64,000 nt of DNA, from positions 1,582,545-1,646,544 of the forward strand of contig OX336336.1 in assembly GCA_946902875.1 (NCBI GenBank). Reading direction: 5' to 3'. Shown piece by piece: positions 32,624 to 43,168 of this stretch. The notes beneath the pieces are model-generated. The model saw nothing but the letters and a program-made list of their open reading frames with translations. It was not told where the DNA came from and did no database searches. This DNA is from Nematopogon swammerdamellus. Lineage: Eukaryota > Arthropoda > Insecta > Lepidoptera > Adelidae. The translations under genes were made by a program, and so were the position numbers. Numbering within the stretch: the first letter of the stretch is position 1; each line of letters opens with the position of its first letter.

Positions 32624-35600
32624 TCAGTCAGTCAGTCAGTCAGTCAGCGTGTAAGCGTCCACTGCTGGACATACGCCTCTCCAATTTTCCTCCAGTCCTC
32701 CCGGCCTTCAGCGATACGGAACCACTGATTTCCGCCGGCGTACTTGATGTCGTCGTCCCACCTGGCGGGTGGTCTTCCCACACTCCGTTTTCCTGTCCAC
32801 GGCCGCCAGTGTAGGACACGGTTACTCCAACGGTCATCGTCTCTTCGGCTAACGTGCCCAGCCCACTGCCACTTGAGCTTAGCCACCCGGTGTCCAATAT
32901 CGACTACTTTGGTGCGTCGGCGGATTGCCTCGTTACGCACCATATCACGTAGCGATATACCCAGCATGGCTCGCTCCATTGCTCGCTGGGCAACTTTCAA
33001 CCTTTGGACAACAGCGACCGTCAGAGTCCACGTTTCACATCCGTACGTCATAACCGGGAGGACACACTGGTCATATATACGGGTCTTTAAATTCTGCGGA
33101 AGGTCAGACTTCAGGACGAATTTTAGTTTTCCGAAGGCAGCCCAACCCAGTTGAATTCGTCTCTCCACCTCCTTAAGCAGACCTTGTCTACCAAGCCGCA
33201 GAATTTGACCGAGGTATACGTACTCTTCAACCTGTTCGATCACTTCTCCGCCAATAACAAATTGTCCTCCCGTCATAACCTCGGTCGCCATGACCTTGGT
33301 TTTGTCCCGGTTCATCTTCAGACCAACCTTCATCGACGCTGTATAAAGGTCTTCCAGCATGATCTGAAGCTGATCTCGGGAATTGGACAGAAGAACAATG
33401 TCATCGGCGAAACGCAGATGACTGAGAAGATCTCCATTCACGTTTATACCCATGTTGTCCCACTCAAGCATCTTGAACACATCTTCCAATGCGTTTGTGA
33501 AGAGCTTGGGTGAGATCACATCCCCCTGCCTTACGCCTTTACCAAGGAGGATAGGTTGGGTATTCTCGTGAAGCCTCACAGTCATCGTCGCGGACCGATA
33601 CAGATTTCGGAGCACCTCGATGTAGCGGTGGTCGATTCTGCACCTGAGGAGGGAGTTTTCGACAGCCCATTTTTCAACTGAGTCGAACGCCTTCTCATAG
33701 TCGGCGAAGGCTAGGAAGAGCGGCTTGTTGTACTCCTCGCATTTTTGCACCACTTGTCTCACAGTAAATATGTGGTCCATGGTGCCGTACCCTTTCCTAA
33801 ATCCAGCTTGCTCACGAGGCTGGTACTGGTCCAGCCTCTGTGTCAGCCGACTCGTGATGACTCTTGAAAAGACCTTGTACACGTGGCTAAGAAGTGAGAT
33901 AGGTCGATAGTTTTTCAACTTCGCCCTATCCCCCTTCTTGTGAAACAAGACAACGACACTATTTCGCCATGCGGCCGGAACTACACCGCCTTCAAGAACT
34001 GCATTGAACAGTTTTTGCAGTTCCTTCAGGATCGGTCGTCCGCCAGCGTTCAGCAGCTCTGTCGTTATCCCGTCTTCACCTGGAGCCTTGTGTTTTTTGA
34101 GTCCTTTCAAGGCAGCCTTTATCTCATAGACACTAATATCGGGTAGATCCTCCGTGTAGTGTCTAGTGAGCGGCGCACGCCTATCAGAATCGACTGGTTT
34201 GCTTGGACTTGGGGCAGGGATTGTTGCGGAGTACAATTGGCCATAAAATTCCTCCACCGCCTCAAGAATATCCGGCTTTCTTGCAGTGACAACCCCATTC
34301 GCCCGCTCGAGTTTCGAGATTTGGTTAGCGCCGGTAGAGAAGGCACGGGCAAACACTTTGCTGCCTCGATTTTCCTCTATAACGCGCTCAACCATCTTCA
34401 TGTTCTCTCGGCGAATATCACGGCGAATGGACTTGCTTATGGTCTTGTTGAGGTTCCTGTGCACGACACTACTCCGGGTCTCCGGTTTCATATTCCGTCG
34501 TGTTTCCAGGAGCCTCAACGTCTCTGCGGATAGCTTGCTACGGGGTGCCTGTCGACTTTTGCTGAAGTGCTGCTCTGCAGTGTCCGTTAGTGCGGATACG
34601 AAGCTCGTATACACCTTGTCGATGTCGGCATCCTCATCTCGTGGCGCTAAGCTAAAAGCATCCGCGAGTTTGGCTTCGAAATTTTCGAGCGTCTCGTCCG
34701 GTATGTTTAGCTTGGCCAACGGTTTGTGGATGAGTTTGCGCCGTTCCATCTTGAGGTTTAGCTTCAGCGTACCTCGCACTAGTCGGTGATCGCTGCCAGT
34801 ATCGAAGCGGTTAAGGACAGTAACGTCTATACACGACGATTTACTGTCCGCCAGTATGAAGTCGATCTCGTTCCTCGTGCAACCGTCAGGGCTGGCCCAC
34901 GTCCATTTCCTTTTTTCCTTCTTCAGGAAAAAGGTATTCATGGCGTGGAGCTGGTTGGCTTCGAGATAGTTGACCAACATCTGGCCGCGTCGATTCCTGA
35001 CACCGATACCGTACGGGCCTACTGCTCTGTCTCCCTTCAGAGGCTTGCCCAGTTTGGCATTAAAATCTCCCATCACGTACTGGAAGTGAGATTTGTTGGT
35101 TTCTAAGGCTTTGGATACATCCTCGTAAAACTGCTCCACCTCGTCGTCAGCGTGTGAACTTGTGGGAGCGTATACCTGCACCACCTTCAGCTGATACCGC
35201 TTGTTCAGCCTGATGATGATGTAGGCCACTCTGTCCGACACGCTGTCGATTTCGATGATGCTGTTCACGAGGCTGCGCCTCACCATAAATCCCACTCCAC
35301 CTTCCGATTTTTGGGGATTTCCTCTGAAGTAGAATAGGTTGCCGGAACGTAGCACTTCAGTCTCTTCGCCCTTTCTTCTGACCTCGCAAAGACCCAGGAT
35401 GTCCCATTTTATATGAGCCAGCTCCTGTTCCAGCTCGACCAGTTTCTCTTGCGTTCTCAAAGTCCTTATGTTATGGGTAGCCAAGTGTAGTTGGGTGTGG
35501 CAGCCAGATCTAACCCAGGGATTCTTAGCACCCCTCGCCCCGCCGGAACCTGGACCGCCACCACGATGATCCGGAATAGCGGGGCCGCTGGGAACTAGGG

Positions 35601-35899
35601 GCCGAGGTACTGTAGGACTTTTCATTGGAGGTTTTGGCCATAAAACACCACGTTGGCCAAACGTCTTGGCGAGTCTTCCGCTCTCGTCAGCCTTAGGATT
35701 GTAATACCTATGGTATTACGCACCTAAGTTTCCAGGATACACCGCGAGGAGGTGTGAGTCGGAAATTGGAGAAAGAATTTCACTCCGCTACTACTTCACC
35801 ATCGTGCGATGGTGCAGCATTAGCAGGAGATTAATTCAGTCTCCCTTTTATATCCCTCTCCCTTTTATATCCCTCATTCCTCATCCCTCACTCCCCTTT
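32624..35899 (-). mobile_element. Complete RTE-type non-LTR retrotransposon
   Basis: 3276 bp on the minus strand, bounded by a 12-bp direct repeat (ATAGCTCAGTGG at 32612-32623 and 35900-35911). Its 3' end is a (TCAG)n microsatellite rather than poly(A), as is common in RTE elements. About 270 bp of 5'UTR precede the ORF and contain repeated GGGATATAAAAGGGAG-like units. The insertion lies in the A-box of a SINE within a larger repeat (32067-37552). Confidence 0.93.
32644..35625 (-). CDS. RTE endonuclease/reverse transcriptase, intact 993-aa ORF
   Basis: One uninterrupted ORF. The N-terminal part is an apurinic-like endonuclease with THNIRTL, LGLCEVRR (catalytic Glu), VYAPTS, MGDFNAKLG and GSDHRLV. 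The reverse transcriptase follows with FHKKGDRAKLKNYRPISLL, EQAGFRKGYGT, FADYEKAFDSV, GVRQGDVISP and the catalytic LRFADDIVLLS. The C-terminal part has the RWDDDIKYAGGNQWFRIAEG tail seen in RTE copies often annotated as craniofacial-development-protein-like. The ATG at 35623-35625 is the first Met after the 5'UTR. It would nick target DNA and prime cDNA synthesis there. Intact motifs suggest a young, possibly active copy. Confidence 0.95.
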   Translation of the reverse strand: MKSPTVPRPLVPSGPAIPDHRGGGPGSGGARGAKNPWVRSGCHTQLHLATHNIRTLRTQEKLVELEQELAHIKWDILGLCEVRRKGEETEVLRSGNLFYFRGNPQKSEGGVGFMVRRSLVNSIIEIDSVSDRVAYIIIRLNKRYQLKVVQVYAPTSSHADDEVEQFYEDVSKALETNKSHFQYVMGDFNAKLGKPLKGDRAVGPYGIGVRNRRGQMLVNYLEANQLHAMNTFFLKKEKRKWTWASPDGCTRNEIDFILADSKSSCIDVTVLNRFDTGSDHRLVRGTLKLNLKMERRKLIHKPLAKLNIPDETLENFEAKLADAFSLAPRDEDADIDKVYTSFVSALTDTAEQHFSKSRQAPRSKLSAETLRLLETRRNMKPETRSSVVHRNLNKTISKSIRRDIRRENMKMVERVIEENRGSKVFARAFSTGANQISKLERANGVVTARKPDILEAVEEFYGQLYSATIPAPSPSKPVDSDRRAPLTRHYTEDLPDISVYEIKAALKGLKKHKAPGEDGITTELLNAGGRPILKELQKLFNAVLEGGVVPAAWRNSVVVLFHKKGDRAKLKNYRPISLLSHVYKVFSRVITSRLTQRLDQYQPREQAGFRKGYGTMDHIFTVRQVVQKCEEYNKPLFLAFADYEKAFDSVEKWAVENSLLRCRIDHRYIEVLRNLYRSATMTVRLHENTQPILLGKGVRQGDVISPKLFTNALEDVFKMLEWDNMGINVNGDLLSHLRFADDIVLLSNSRDQLQIMLEDLYTASMKVGLKMNRDKTKVMATEVMTGGQFVIGGEVIEQVEEYVYLGQILRLGRQGLLKEVERRIQLGWAAFGKLKFVLKSDLPQNLKTRIYDQCVLPVMTYGCETWTLTVAVVQRLKVAQRAMERAMLGISLRDMVRNEAIRRRTKVVDIGHRVAKLKWQWAGHVSRRDDDRWSNRVLHWRPWTGKRSVGRPPARWDDDIKYAGGNQWFRIAEGREDWRKIGEAYVQQWTLTR

Positions 35900-36235
35900 A
35901 TAGCTCAGTGGTGCAGACAGTCAACTGTCGCTATTGAATTTTAAGCAACGCTGGGTGCGGTCAGTACTTAGATGGGTGACCGCTGACCGTTGGAGGCTGA
36001 CCAAGGTTCGGATTCCTCGTAAAACTGTAAGTCCCTTCCCTCGTAATTTTACTTGGTGGTAGGGTTTAACCTTCCCGGGTTGGTACCACCGCACTGAATT
36101 AAACGTCGGTCGAAACGGCTATGTAAATAGTTGTGTTTTCCGACCAGTTCAGTGTAGTCAGCACGATCAAAGGGGGAAGCACTGACATGGCACTGGTGTT
36201 ATGGGCTGACATCACGGACGTTGTAGGTGATGTTG
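35900..36235 (+). mobile_element. Composite SINE inside repeat copy 2, cut by the RTE
   Basis: Near-identical to 23739-24085 but its first bases lie on the far side of the RTE (32601-32623). It carries CAGTACTTAGATGGGTGACC, even closer to 5S rRNA than copy 1. Confidence 0.8.
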
Positions 36236-37559
36236 CAGAACTTAGTAGAATGGACAGACATAAACGTGTTACGGAAGCCTACTTTTATTATAAAATAACC
36301 GTCGGAGGACCTTGGTTGAAAATTGTAAAATTTAGTAGAACGGATAGACATGCATATGTTACGGAACCCTACATTCATTTTGCAGAACTTAGTAGAATGG
36401 ACAGACATAAACGTGTTACGGAACCCTACTTAACAGTTGCACTCCGGGAGTGCCGGCAGATCCCGTGCCACTCTAACTTAACCCTTAACGCAATGACTTA
36501 AGGTTTCAATTTAAAAATGACGCTGACGCGATGTCGCGAGTTATACATTTTTACCCACCTAAAAAAGTGCCAAGAGCCGCTAAAGAAGTTTTCACTTCAA
36601 AAACCTCAGGGTTATCCCCTTTCAAATAAAAAAAAAAAGAATTTTCAAAATCGGCCCACAATTGACGGAGTAATCGCGTAACAAACATCCAAAAAAAGAA
36701 AACATACCGTCGAATTGAGAATCTTTTAGGTCTAAAGTAAATTTCTCGTGAAGACAAATGCAACGAGCCCAAACACGATGGGTTTATCATGTGTAGTTTA
36801 GGAGTTCCTATGGCCACCTTCTGTCTCCATCATCAAACCAGCTCGATGGTACTCGGTACAGTAGGTACTGGCCAGGTACCATAATAAATTAAACGCCGGT
36901 CGGAAAAAATAAAAAAATTTCAAATTTAGAATATTCATGAAACAAGGGTCCGAATATGTATCACTAGTATATCGATTCATGTATTTCAACAGGACAGAGA
37001 AAATTTCAAAATATTAGGTATTTAATACTTTTTAGTTTTTTTTTTTTGTTTTTTGGAAATCGGTTTAATATTTTTTAAAACAGTTTTTATTTCATTCTTT
37101 TTAGTAATATTACATAAAAAAGAATAATCGAAATCGAATAATCGAAATCGATTGAAGTGGTACAGAATTATTCGCCATATGTGTCAGACTGCAAATTGCT
37201 GAATAAGTCCACATCACAAATGTTTTGCTGAAGGTAACCACACACCATACTAATTTATCAAACTAAAAATTGCCGAATACGACCACATCACAAGTTTTGC
37301 TGAAGGTAACCACACACTATAGTATTATGCTGATTTTACGAAAACCACTCAACCAATTTCGATAAAATTGAAATGGGACCACCTCGGAAGTATGACCTAA
37401 CTAACAAAAAAAGAATTTTCTAAATCGGCCCTCAATTGACGGAGAAATCGCGTAACAAACATACAAAAAAATAAAAAAAAAAAAAATAAAAAAAAAAATA
37501 AAAAAAAACATACAGACGAATTGAGAACCTCCTCCTTTTTTGGAAGTCGGTTAAAAAGA

Positions 37560-38225
37560 TAACAATCCTATCTCGATACCACGTGACATCTGAAAAAAGG
37601 TATCGCGGGTCAAAACGTTGCAAATGACCCCACTTACCTACAAAAAAAAATTGTCGGTCAATGTGCCGAACACCCTGCATGTATAATATTATTAATTATA
37701 TAATTTTTAAAGGTTTTAATGTTTTAATGTTAGTTTTGATATTTTATTATTTGAAGATTTTACCTATTGTACTTATTTTGTAATGTGTGAGACTTGCACC
37801 TTAAGTAAACTCGTATTAGTTACGTGAAAATTTTATAGACCAATGATATTTTGTTAAAGACGCCTGCAGCTTTGGCTGTGTTCGCGCCACTTCGCGCGTC
37901 GTCGCTTATACAAACTTTAGCAAACAAGATTGGCACGTTGACCGCCTGACAGGATAACCTTTGTAGCGAGTTTATTGGGCGCGCCTTTATTTCGCAATAT
38001 TTCCACAATACCGCGTAACTCTTTCTTTTTCCTCTCGTTCGTGCACGGTCAGCATTACTAGGCGAAATCTGTCAGCGCACTGTTACGAAACAGAAACTAC
38101 CTACCTACTAGTCGACAGCCGGTGTACACTTGAACACCCGCCTAATTTTCGCGGCGCCGCTGAAATAAAATTGAGCATGAGAATTAGGGCTAAGTTACAC
38201 GACCGATTTTATAACCAACCAAACA
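37560..38225. other. No gene recognised
   Basis: AT-rich flank of the 2.2-kb repeat, then a mixed segment (37850-38170). No supported ORF. Confidence 0.3.
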
Positions 38226-38339
38226 GTTTTTTTTTATGTAAACCGACATGTCCACATTCGACTGTGCCGAGACACCAATCGTGCAGTCGACAGAGCCAAA
38301 ATCACCTCTCCTCTCGAAACCACGCTCAGTTAGGTGTAG

Positions 38340-39175
38340 GCCTGCCACCCCTCCGGGTTTGACCCGGAGTCTACGGGTTTGAATGGTGTATATCCGGGCT
38401 ACGGGTTAGCATCGTATATCTCCGGGTCAGACCGGGCTGGCGGTGCGTCGAGCCGAGCGGTGAATTCGGCTCGACTGACTGAATCACTGGATGATCGGAG
38501 CGGAGTGGGTGGACAACGGACGAATTGGATGCACCGTTAGCGTGCGCGCGCGATTATGGGTTCAATTATTATTAAAAGTAACAAATTTCACAGAATTACC
38601 GAAAATAATTGGGTTTTTTTTTTCTCAATACCGATTATCAATGTTTTTGTGGAATGCGTTTTTTCCTTAATGAAAAATGTATGGACAGACGTGAGAAACT
38701 GCTTATCAGTCGACATGGTGACGTCGGAGTTAATTAATTATAAAGATTAATATTATAATATGACCTGTCGAGAATTTTTAAAGTATTTGAAAAAAACCAG
38801 AGGAAGAAAAGTTGATAAAAAAATCACAAACAAATAAAAAATATGATTTTAAAAATCAAGCTGGTCCAACAATTATCTGTTTTTAAATTACAATTTGTAA
38901 TACTATTTCGCATTGAATGATACCTACCTCTGAAAATTTACATTTATTTTAAAAACATTTTGAATTTTCTGAATACTCCGGGTGTATTGGTGAGTTGGGC
39001 TGGGCATGACGACGGCCAATTGTAAGTATCTCCAAATGTTCAGTCGTTGAGCACACGGATGATCGTTCAGTCGTTCGCTCTGCACAGTGCAGCGTAGGTT
39101 ATCGGTTGACTAAAAACAAGAAACTAAAAAGACGGAGGCCAATTAAAAAGTTGGCCGCTGTAGGCGTTGTACAAC
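38340..39175. other. No gene recognised; repeated CCGGGTTTGACCCGG motifs at start
   Basis: 38350-38470 carries CTCCGGGTTTGACCCGGAG and related CCGGGCTACGGGT and CCGGGTCAGACCGGG palindromes. A related CTCCGGGTGTATTGG is at 38976. Possibly subterminal repeats of an unassigned DNA element. The rest is AT-rich. Confidence 0.35.
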
Positions 39176-39180
39176 TTTTT

Positions 39181-39640
39181 AACCCCCGACGCAAAAAGAG
39201 GGGTGTTATTATAAGTTTAACCTGTGTATGGATGTGTCTGTCTGTGGCATCGTAGCTCCCAAACGGATGGACCGATTTGGATGTAGTATTTTATTAGCTG
39301 AATTAAACGAGATGGTTCTTAGCATGTTTGTAATCAAGAAATCAAGTAATTAAAGTAATTAAAAAAAAAATTATTCTTAAAAAGTGGACCGATTTGCAAG
39401 CTGTTTTTTTAAAAAGCTTCAAATTAAAGTTAAATTACAAATTCAAAAAGCCGCCTACCGTTAAAAAGTCAAAAATAATTTCCGTTTACTTAAAGGAGTC
39501 CGGGGACCGCTAAGTAAATACAATATAAAAACTCAGAGCTGCGCGGGAATTTACAGAGCGGTCCCCCGACTCCTTTAAATAAGTAAACTGAAATTATTCT
39601 TAATGGTCTGGTAATGACTTCTTAAGGGTCGGGTTTTTTT
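39181..39640 (+). mobile_element. AACCCCCGAC-ended element
   Basis: AACCCCCGACGCAAAAAGAG at the left, foldback arms around 39475-39600, and GGGTCGGGTTT at the right. Confidence 0.7.
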
Positions 39641-39956
39641 TTAGTTGTACCAACTGTTTAATTGAGTCGTGAATAGTCGGTGCCAAGTAAACAGTTGGGT
39701 TGGGCGTCTTGTAGCCACCCTCGTCAGTCTGCATCTATTTTAAAAGTGTTTTGATTGCGACTCTATAGTTTAGTTAGATAAGATTCGGTCGTCTGCTCAA
39801 TCGAGCCCTTATGTCCTTCAAATCACCTTCGACTGATAATAATTTTAAAACCAGTTCACACTCCAATCATTGATATCAGTAGAATTTTTACAGGGCAACG
39901 GCGATGTCAAATCGTTATAATAATTTTTTTTTTTGCATTGACGATCGATTATTCAG

Positions 39957-40041
39957 TATAGTTCGAGGCACGTAAATAGAGCTCTCGTCGTCGTATTTCT
40001 TATATTGCGACGAAAGCTCTATTTACACGTCTCGAACTATA
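39957..40041 (+). ncRNA. 85-nt pre-miRNA-like hairpin candidate
   Basis: 34-nt arms pair with 30 Watson-Crick pairs, one G-U and three mismatches around a 17-nt loop (5' arm TATAGTTCGAGGCACGTAAA...; 3' arm ...TTTACACGTCTCGAACTATA). Size and shape fit an insect pre-miRNA. A small MITE is the main alternative. Confidence 0.35.
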
Positions 40042-40044
40042 ACG

Positions 40045-41355
40045 ACATTTCACCAGTTTGGTTCATCCGGTTCATCCACTAAGTGTGTGTTTGGTCTAGC
40101 ACAAATTAATATCTACAATTTATTGACTAACAATAATTATTCATCGTTTGAATTTAATCAATATTTTGCAAAGACAATTTCTTCAATTTCACAACTTCTA
40201 ACGGTAAACAGAATCTAACTGAACTATTAAAACGCCATAAACCATAAATAATTTTACAAAACGAGTCGCAACGTGTTGCGCAATCCTCAGTAAGCTTGCT
40301 TCCGGCTTGTTGCAACAAAAATACTTTTGTCCAAATAGAAGAATGCGTATTATGTTCAGCTTTTGCATGGCATACAAAAATAATGAACTTTTTCTTTATT
40401 TGTCTCTCTCTCACTAGCCATAGAATGTATGATGTGACTGATGGATGGATGAGGTTCCGCGTGTCGCAAGCGAAGTAAGTCGACGAGTGCGTGCGTCGTC
40501 GGCGGACTCATTAGTAGGCGCGGTGAGGTGTGCTTTCATTCATGCGTGCTATGTTTGTTGTGCAACTTGCTGCGTCTTGAGGACATGCGACGCTGCTCTA
40601 TACTTACTCTGGAGGGCTGGGGGAACAAGTAGTTCATTTATTTTAGTCTCATCCGCGGGGAAGATAGGTAGAGATTAGTTAGGAGTAGAAACAACGCTGG
40701 GGAATACAATTGTTTAGACCACAAATATAACCTACTACCACCACCACAAACCTAACCTGACCTAACCAGGCACAAGAAGAATATTCAACAGAAAAACCAT
40801 AAAACAGAGATTTAAAAAAAAGGTGTCATATTTAATAGCAATAATATATTTATATAAAAAAATTGCGAAATAATGGCGAGAAAAATATATAAATTCAGGT
40901 CAAAATGAAACAAGTGGCTGCATGAAAAAACGTGTTATAATTATTTTTTTATATTACAACTAGCAAATTATTTATTGTAATAATGTGTAATGGAAAAGTA
41001 ACACTTGCGGCATTACACCGCTGGATGACAAGGTTTACCTTTGAATTAGGCCCTTGATTGCGGGACGCCAGTTGCGTCCACCAGCAGAGGGCCAAGCCCC
41101 TTCAAGAAGCTTTTGATATAACAAACTTTGACAATTGGATACACTTTATCTTAAAATTTTCATTATGACTTATTTATTACATTTCTTTGTAATAAACGTT
41201 TATTAATTGTTGTTGATTTAACTTAATATAATAAAAGTATCAAAATTGACGATGTTGGTAATGTTAATTAAATAGGCAGCAGTGGTAGTCTCGTTCATAC
41301 TGTAAATATTATTATGAGCGGTAGTGTGGGTTAATAATGCGTAAGTGATTATAAT
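40045..41355. other. Apparently mostly unique AT-rich sequence
   Basis: No coding exon was recognised. 40440-40620 is GC-richer with a Cys-rich chance frame. 41340-41490 is a repeat unit that recurs, reversed, at 53400-53500. Confidence 0.35.
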
Positions 41356-41529
41356 AAATACTATAGGTACTAACAAAACATTGTGACTTGCGCAGTTTGT
41401 TTGTCAGCTCATCTTCGCATTGAATTATAACTGGCGGAATTTATGTCCAAGAGTAGGTTACCTACCTATGGATGAAATTATACAATAAGCAATAATAAAC
41501 AATATAAATTTTACATTTGTACAAACTTA

Positions 41530-41659
41530 GGGCCAATTGCGCCAACACAAATTTAACGAAATAAATCAGTTTAACTCGTTAAGCTAGTACCCGTTGACTG
41601 TGGGAACCGCGTTTAAATCTCGTTACTTAACTCTAAATTCGTGTTGGCGCAATTGGGCC
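41530..41659. mobile_element. 130-bp PIF/Harbinger-like MITE
   Basis: TIR GGGCCAATTGCGCCAACAC at both ends, flanked by TTA on each side (41527-41529, 41660-41662). GGGCC ends and a TWA target are the PIF/Harbinger pattern. Confidence 0.75.
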
Positions 41660-41939
41660 TTATTTCATTAAAATCTAAAATTAACTCAAAACTAAACGGA
41701 GTTTCCACCACCGCACCGGGGCGGCGGTAGCGGGGCGAAACCAGTCTACCGATGGTCGGGCCCAGGGCCGCATTTAGAAGTGTGGATGCCCTGGGGCAAC
41801 AAAGGAGTGGAGGCCCCTAATTATTTTTCAAATAGAAGAGGAACGATTTAATCAGAGGAGCCAATACGTATTGGTTTTAGTCTCTAGAACTAGAAAAACT
41901 TTCATTGCAGTATTCTTCTAAGTATTAATTAAATTTGTT

Positions 41940-42170
41940 CCCTTTCCCCTTACTAGGTGGTAGGCTCAAATTGTAGCCGACTGGGTTGATACCAGCGTAC
42001 TGGATGTAAGATGGCCGCATAGCAGCCTCGGTCTTAATCTCCTCTAGTCCAGTATAGCTATCAATCCAATAGGAAGTCTATAGCACCTACCTTCTCGGAG
42101 GTGATATTGGCTTGTCGTAGCATGTTTTTTGACCCCTTTGCTTGCCACCCATATCGGATTACATAAAAAA
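41940..42170 (+). mobile_element. Second-family SINE, 5'-truncated
   Basis: CCCCTTACTAGGTGGTAGGC through GGAGGTGATATTGGC to GGATTACATAAAAAAA. Confidence 0.75.
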
Positions 42171-42331
42171 ACATGTAAACAACACTAATTTCGAACTCAA
42201 ATAATATGATACTTACTACCTAATAAAACTATGTAATTTTTGTTGGTTGGTCGTTTTCTGTATAATAATTACACTCAATTGAACCTCTATCGTCGTTCCA
42301 CGTTGAACTGAAAAGCGTTCAAGTAATAAAG

Positions 42332-42600
42332 GCACCGGGTGGCTAAGCTCAAGTGGTAGTGGGCTGGGCACGTTAGCCGAAGAGACGATGACCATTGGAG
42401 TAATTGTGTCCAACACTGGCGACAGTGGACAGGAAAACGGAGTGTGGCGAGGAAGACCATCCGCCAAGTGGGGCGACGACGACATCAAGTACGTCGGCGG
42501 AAAGCAGTGGTTCCGTATCGCTGAAGGCCGGGAGGACTGGAGGAAAATTTGAGAGGCGTATGTCCAGCAGTGGACGCTTACACGCTGACTAATTGACTGA
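42332..42600 (+). mobile_element. 5'-truncated, decayed RTE copy
   Basis: Matches the last about 270 bp of the intact RTE on the opposite strand (HRVAKLK...; RWGDDDIKYVGGKQWFRIAEG; GRLHAD region), ending in a short ACGCTGACTAATTGACTGAC tail. It contains a stop and substitutions, so it is older than the 32.6-kb copy. Confidence 0.85.
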
Positions 42601-43164
42601 CATGTTCAAGTAGGCACATTTTCCACGCTGCCTTCATCAAGGCGTGCGGTTTCAACGGTTTTCATACAAGACTTGATGTGGAAACATTATCGGTAACGGT
42701 GGCTCCTGCATCTGCTATCTATCACTAAAATCGTTGTTACTAATCTGTGATGCTTGCACAATTTCTGTCACACATTGTGCAAGGCATCCATCCGTCCGTC
42801 TCGCTCCGTGCACTGTGAATCTTCAACAGCGATCGCGATCCTATATCTACTGCTGGTAACGGAGCTGCTACTGGCTGCACAACGACGTTCCTCTGGACCA
42901 GTGGCTCTTAACCGGCGGTCCGTGGAACACCGGTGTTCCCTGAAAGCACCAGAAGGGGTCCGCTAAATCAGTTTTCACTAGAATTGTACACAACTTCAAT
43001 ATAGATATATTTACTGATACTGACATATCTTTCACCTATCTAGATCTAAATTCAGAAATGACATTATAAAGTCATTGATGATGATGAGCGAATAAGTATC
43101 ACCCACACATGAACTCATGACCACATTAACACATAATCATTCAATTGTATATTGGTCATCATTA
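42601..43164. other. No gene recognised
   Basis: Between the RTE fragment and the TCAA-flanked element. A short block (CTTAACCGGCGGTCCGTGGA, near 42905) looks like a common interspersed repeat fragment. No ORF of note. Confidence 0.3.
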
Positions 43165-43168
43165 TCAA

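Larger units (their letters stand above)
32067..37552 (+). mobile_element. 2.2-kb repeat with AACCGACTTCC ends, split by the RTE (copy 2)
   Basis: Starts AACCGACTTCCTAAAAA and ends TTTTTGGAAGTCGGTT, giving terminal inverted repeats. Without the RTE and its target duplication it is about 2.2 kb. It contains an inner inverted repeat (32067-32195 against 32331-32460), a composite SINE (interrupted by the RTE), several copies of a CTTAGTAGAATGGACAGACA motif and AT-rich DNA. No transposase ORF was seen. From 32138 it matches copy 1 at 23377-25397 almost base for base. In the spacer of its inverted repeat a short unit (ATCACAAAGGATATTATCAT and neighbours) is present twice here and once in copy 1. 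Confidence 0.8.

Noticed and set aside
32744..35106. Several plus-strand frames of 60-167 codons
   Set aside because: Shadows of the RTE ORF on the opposite strand.
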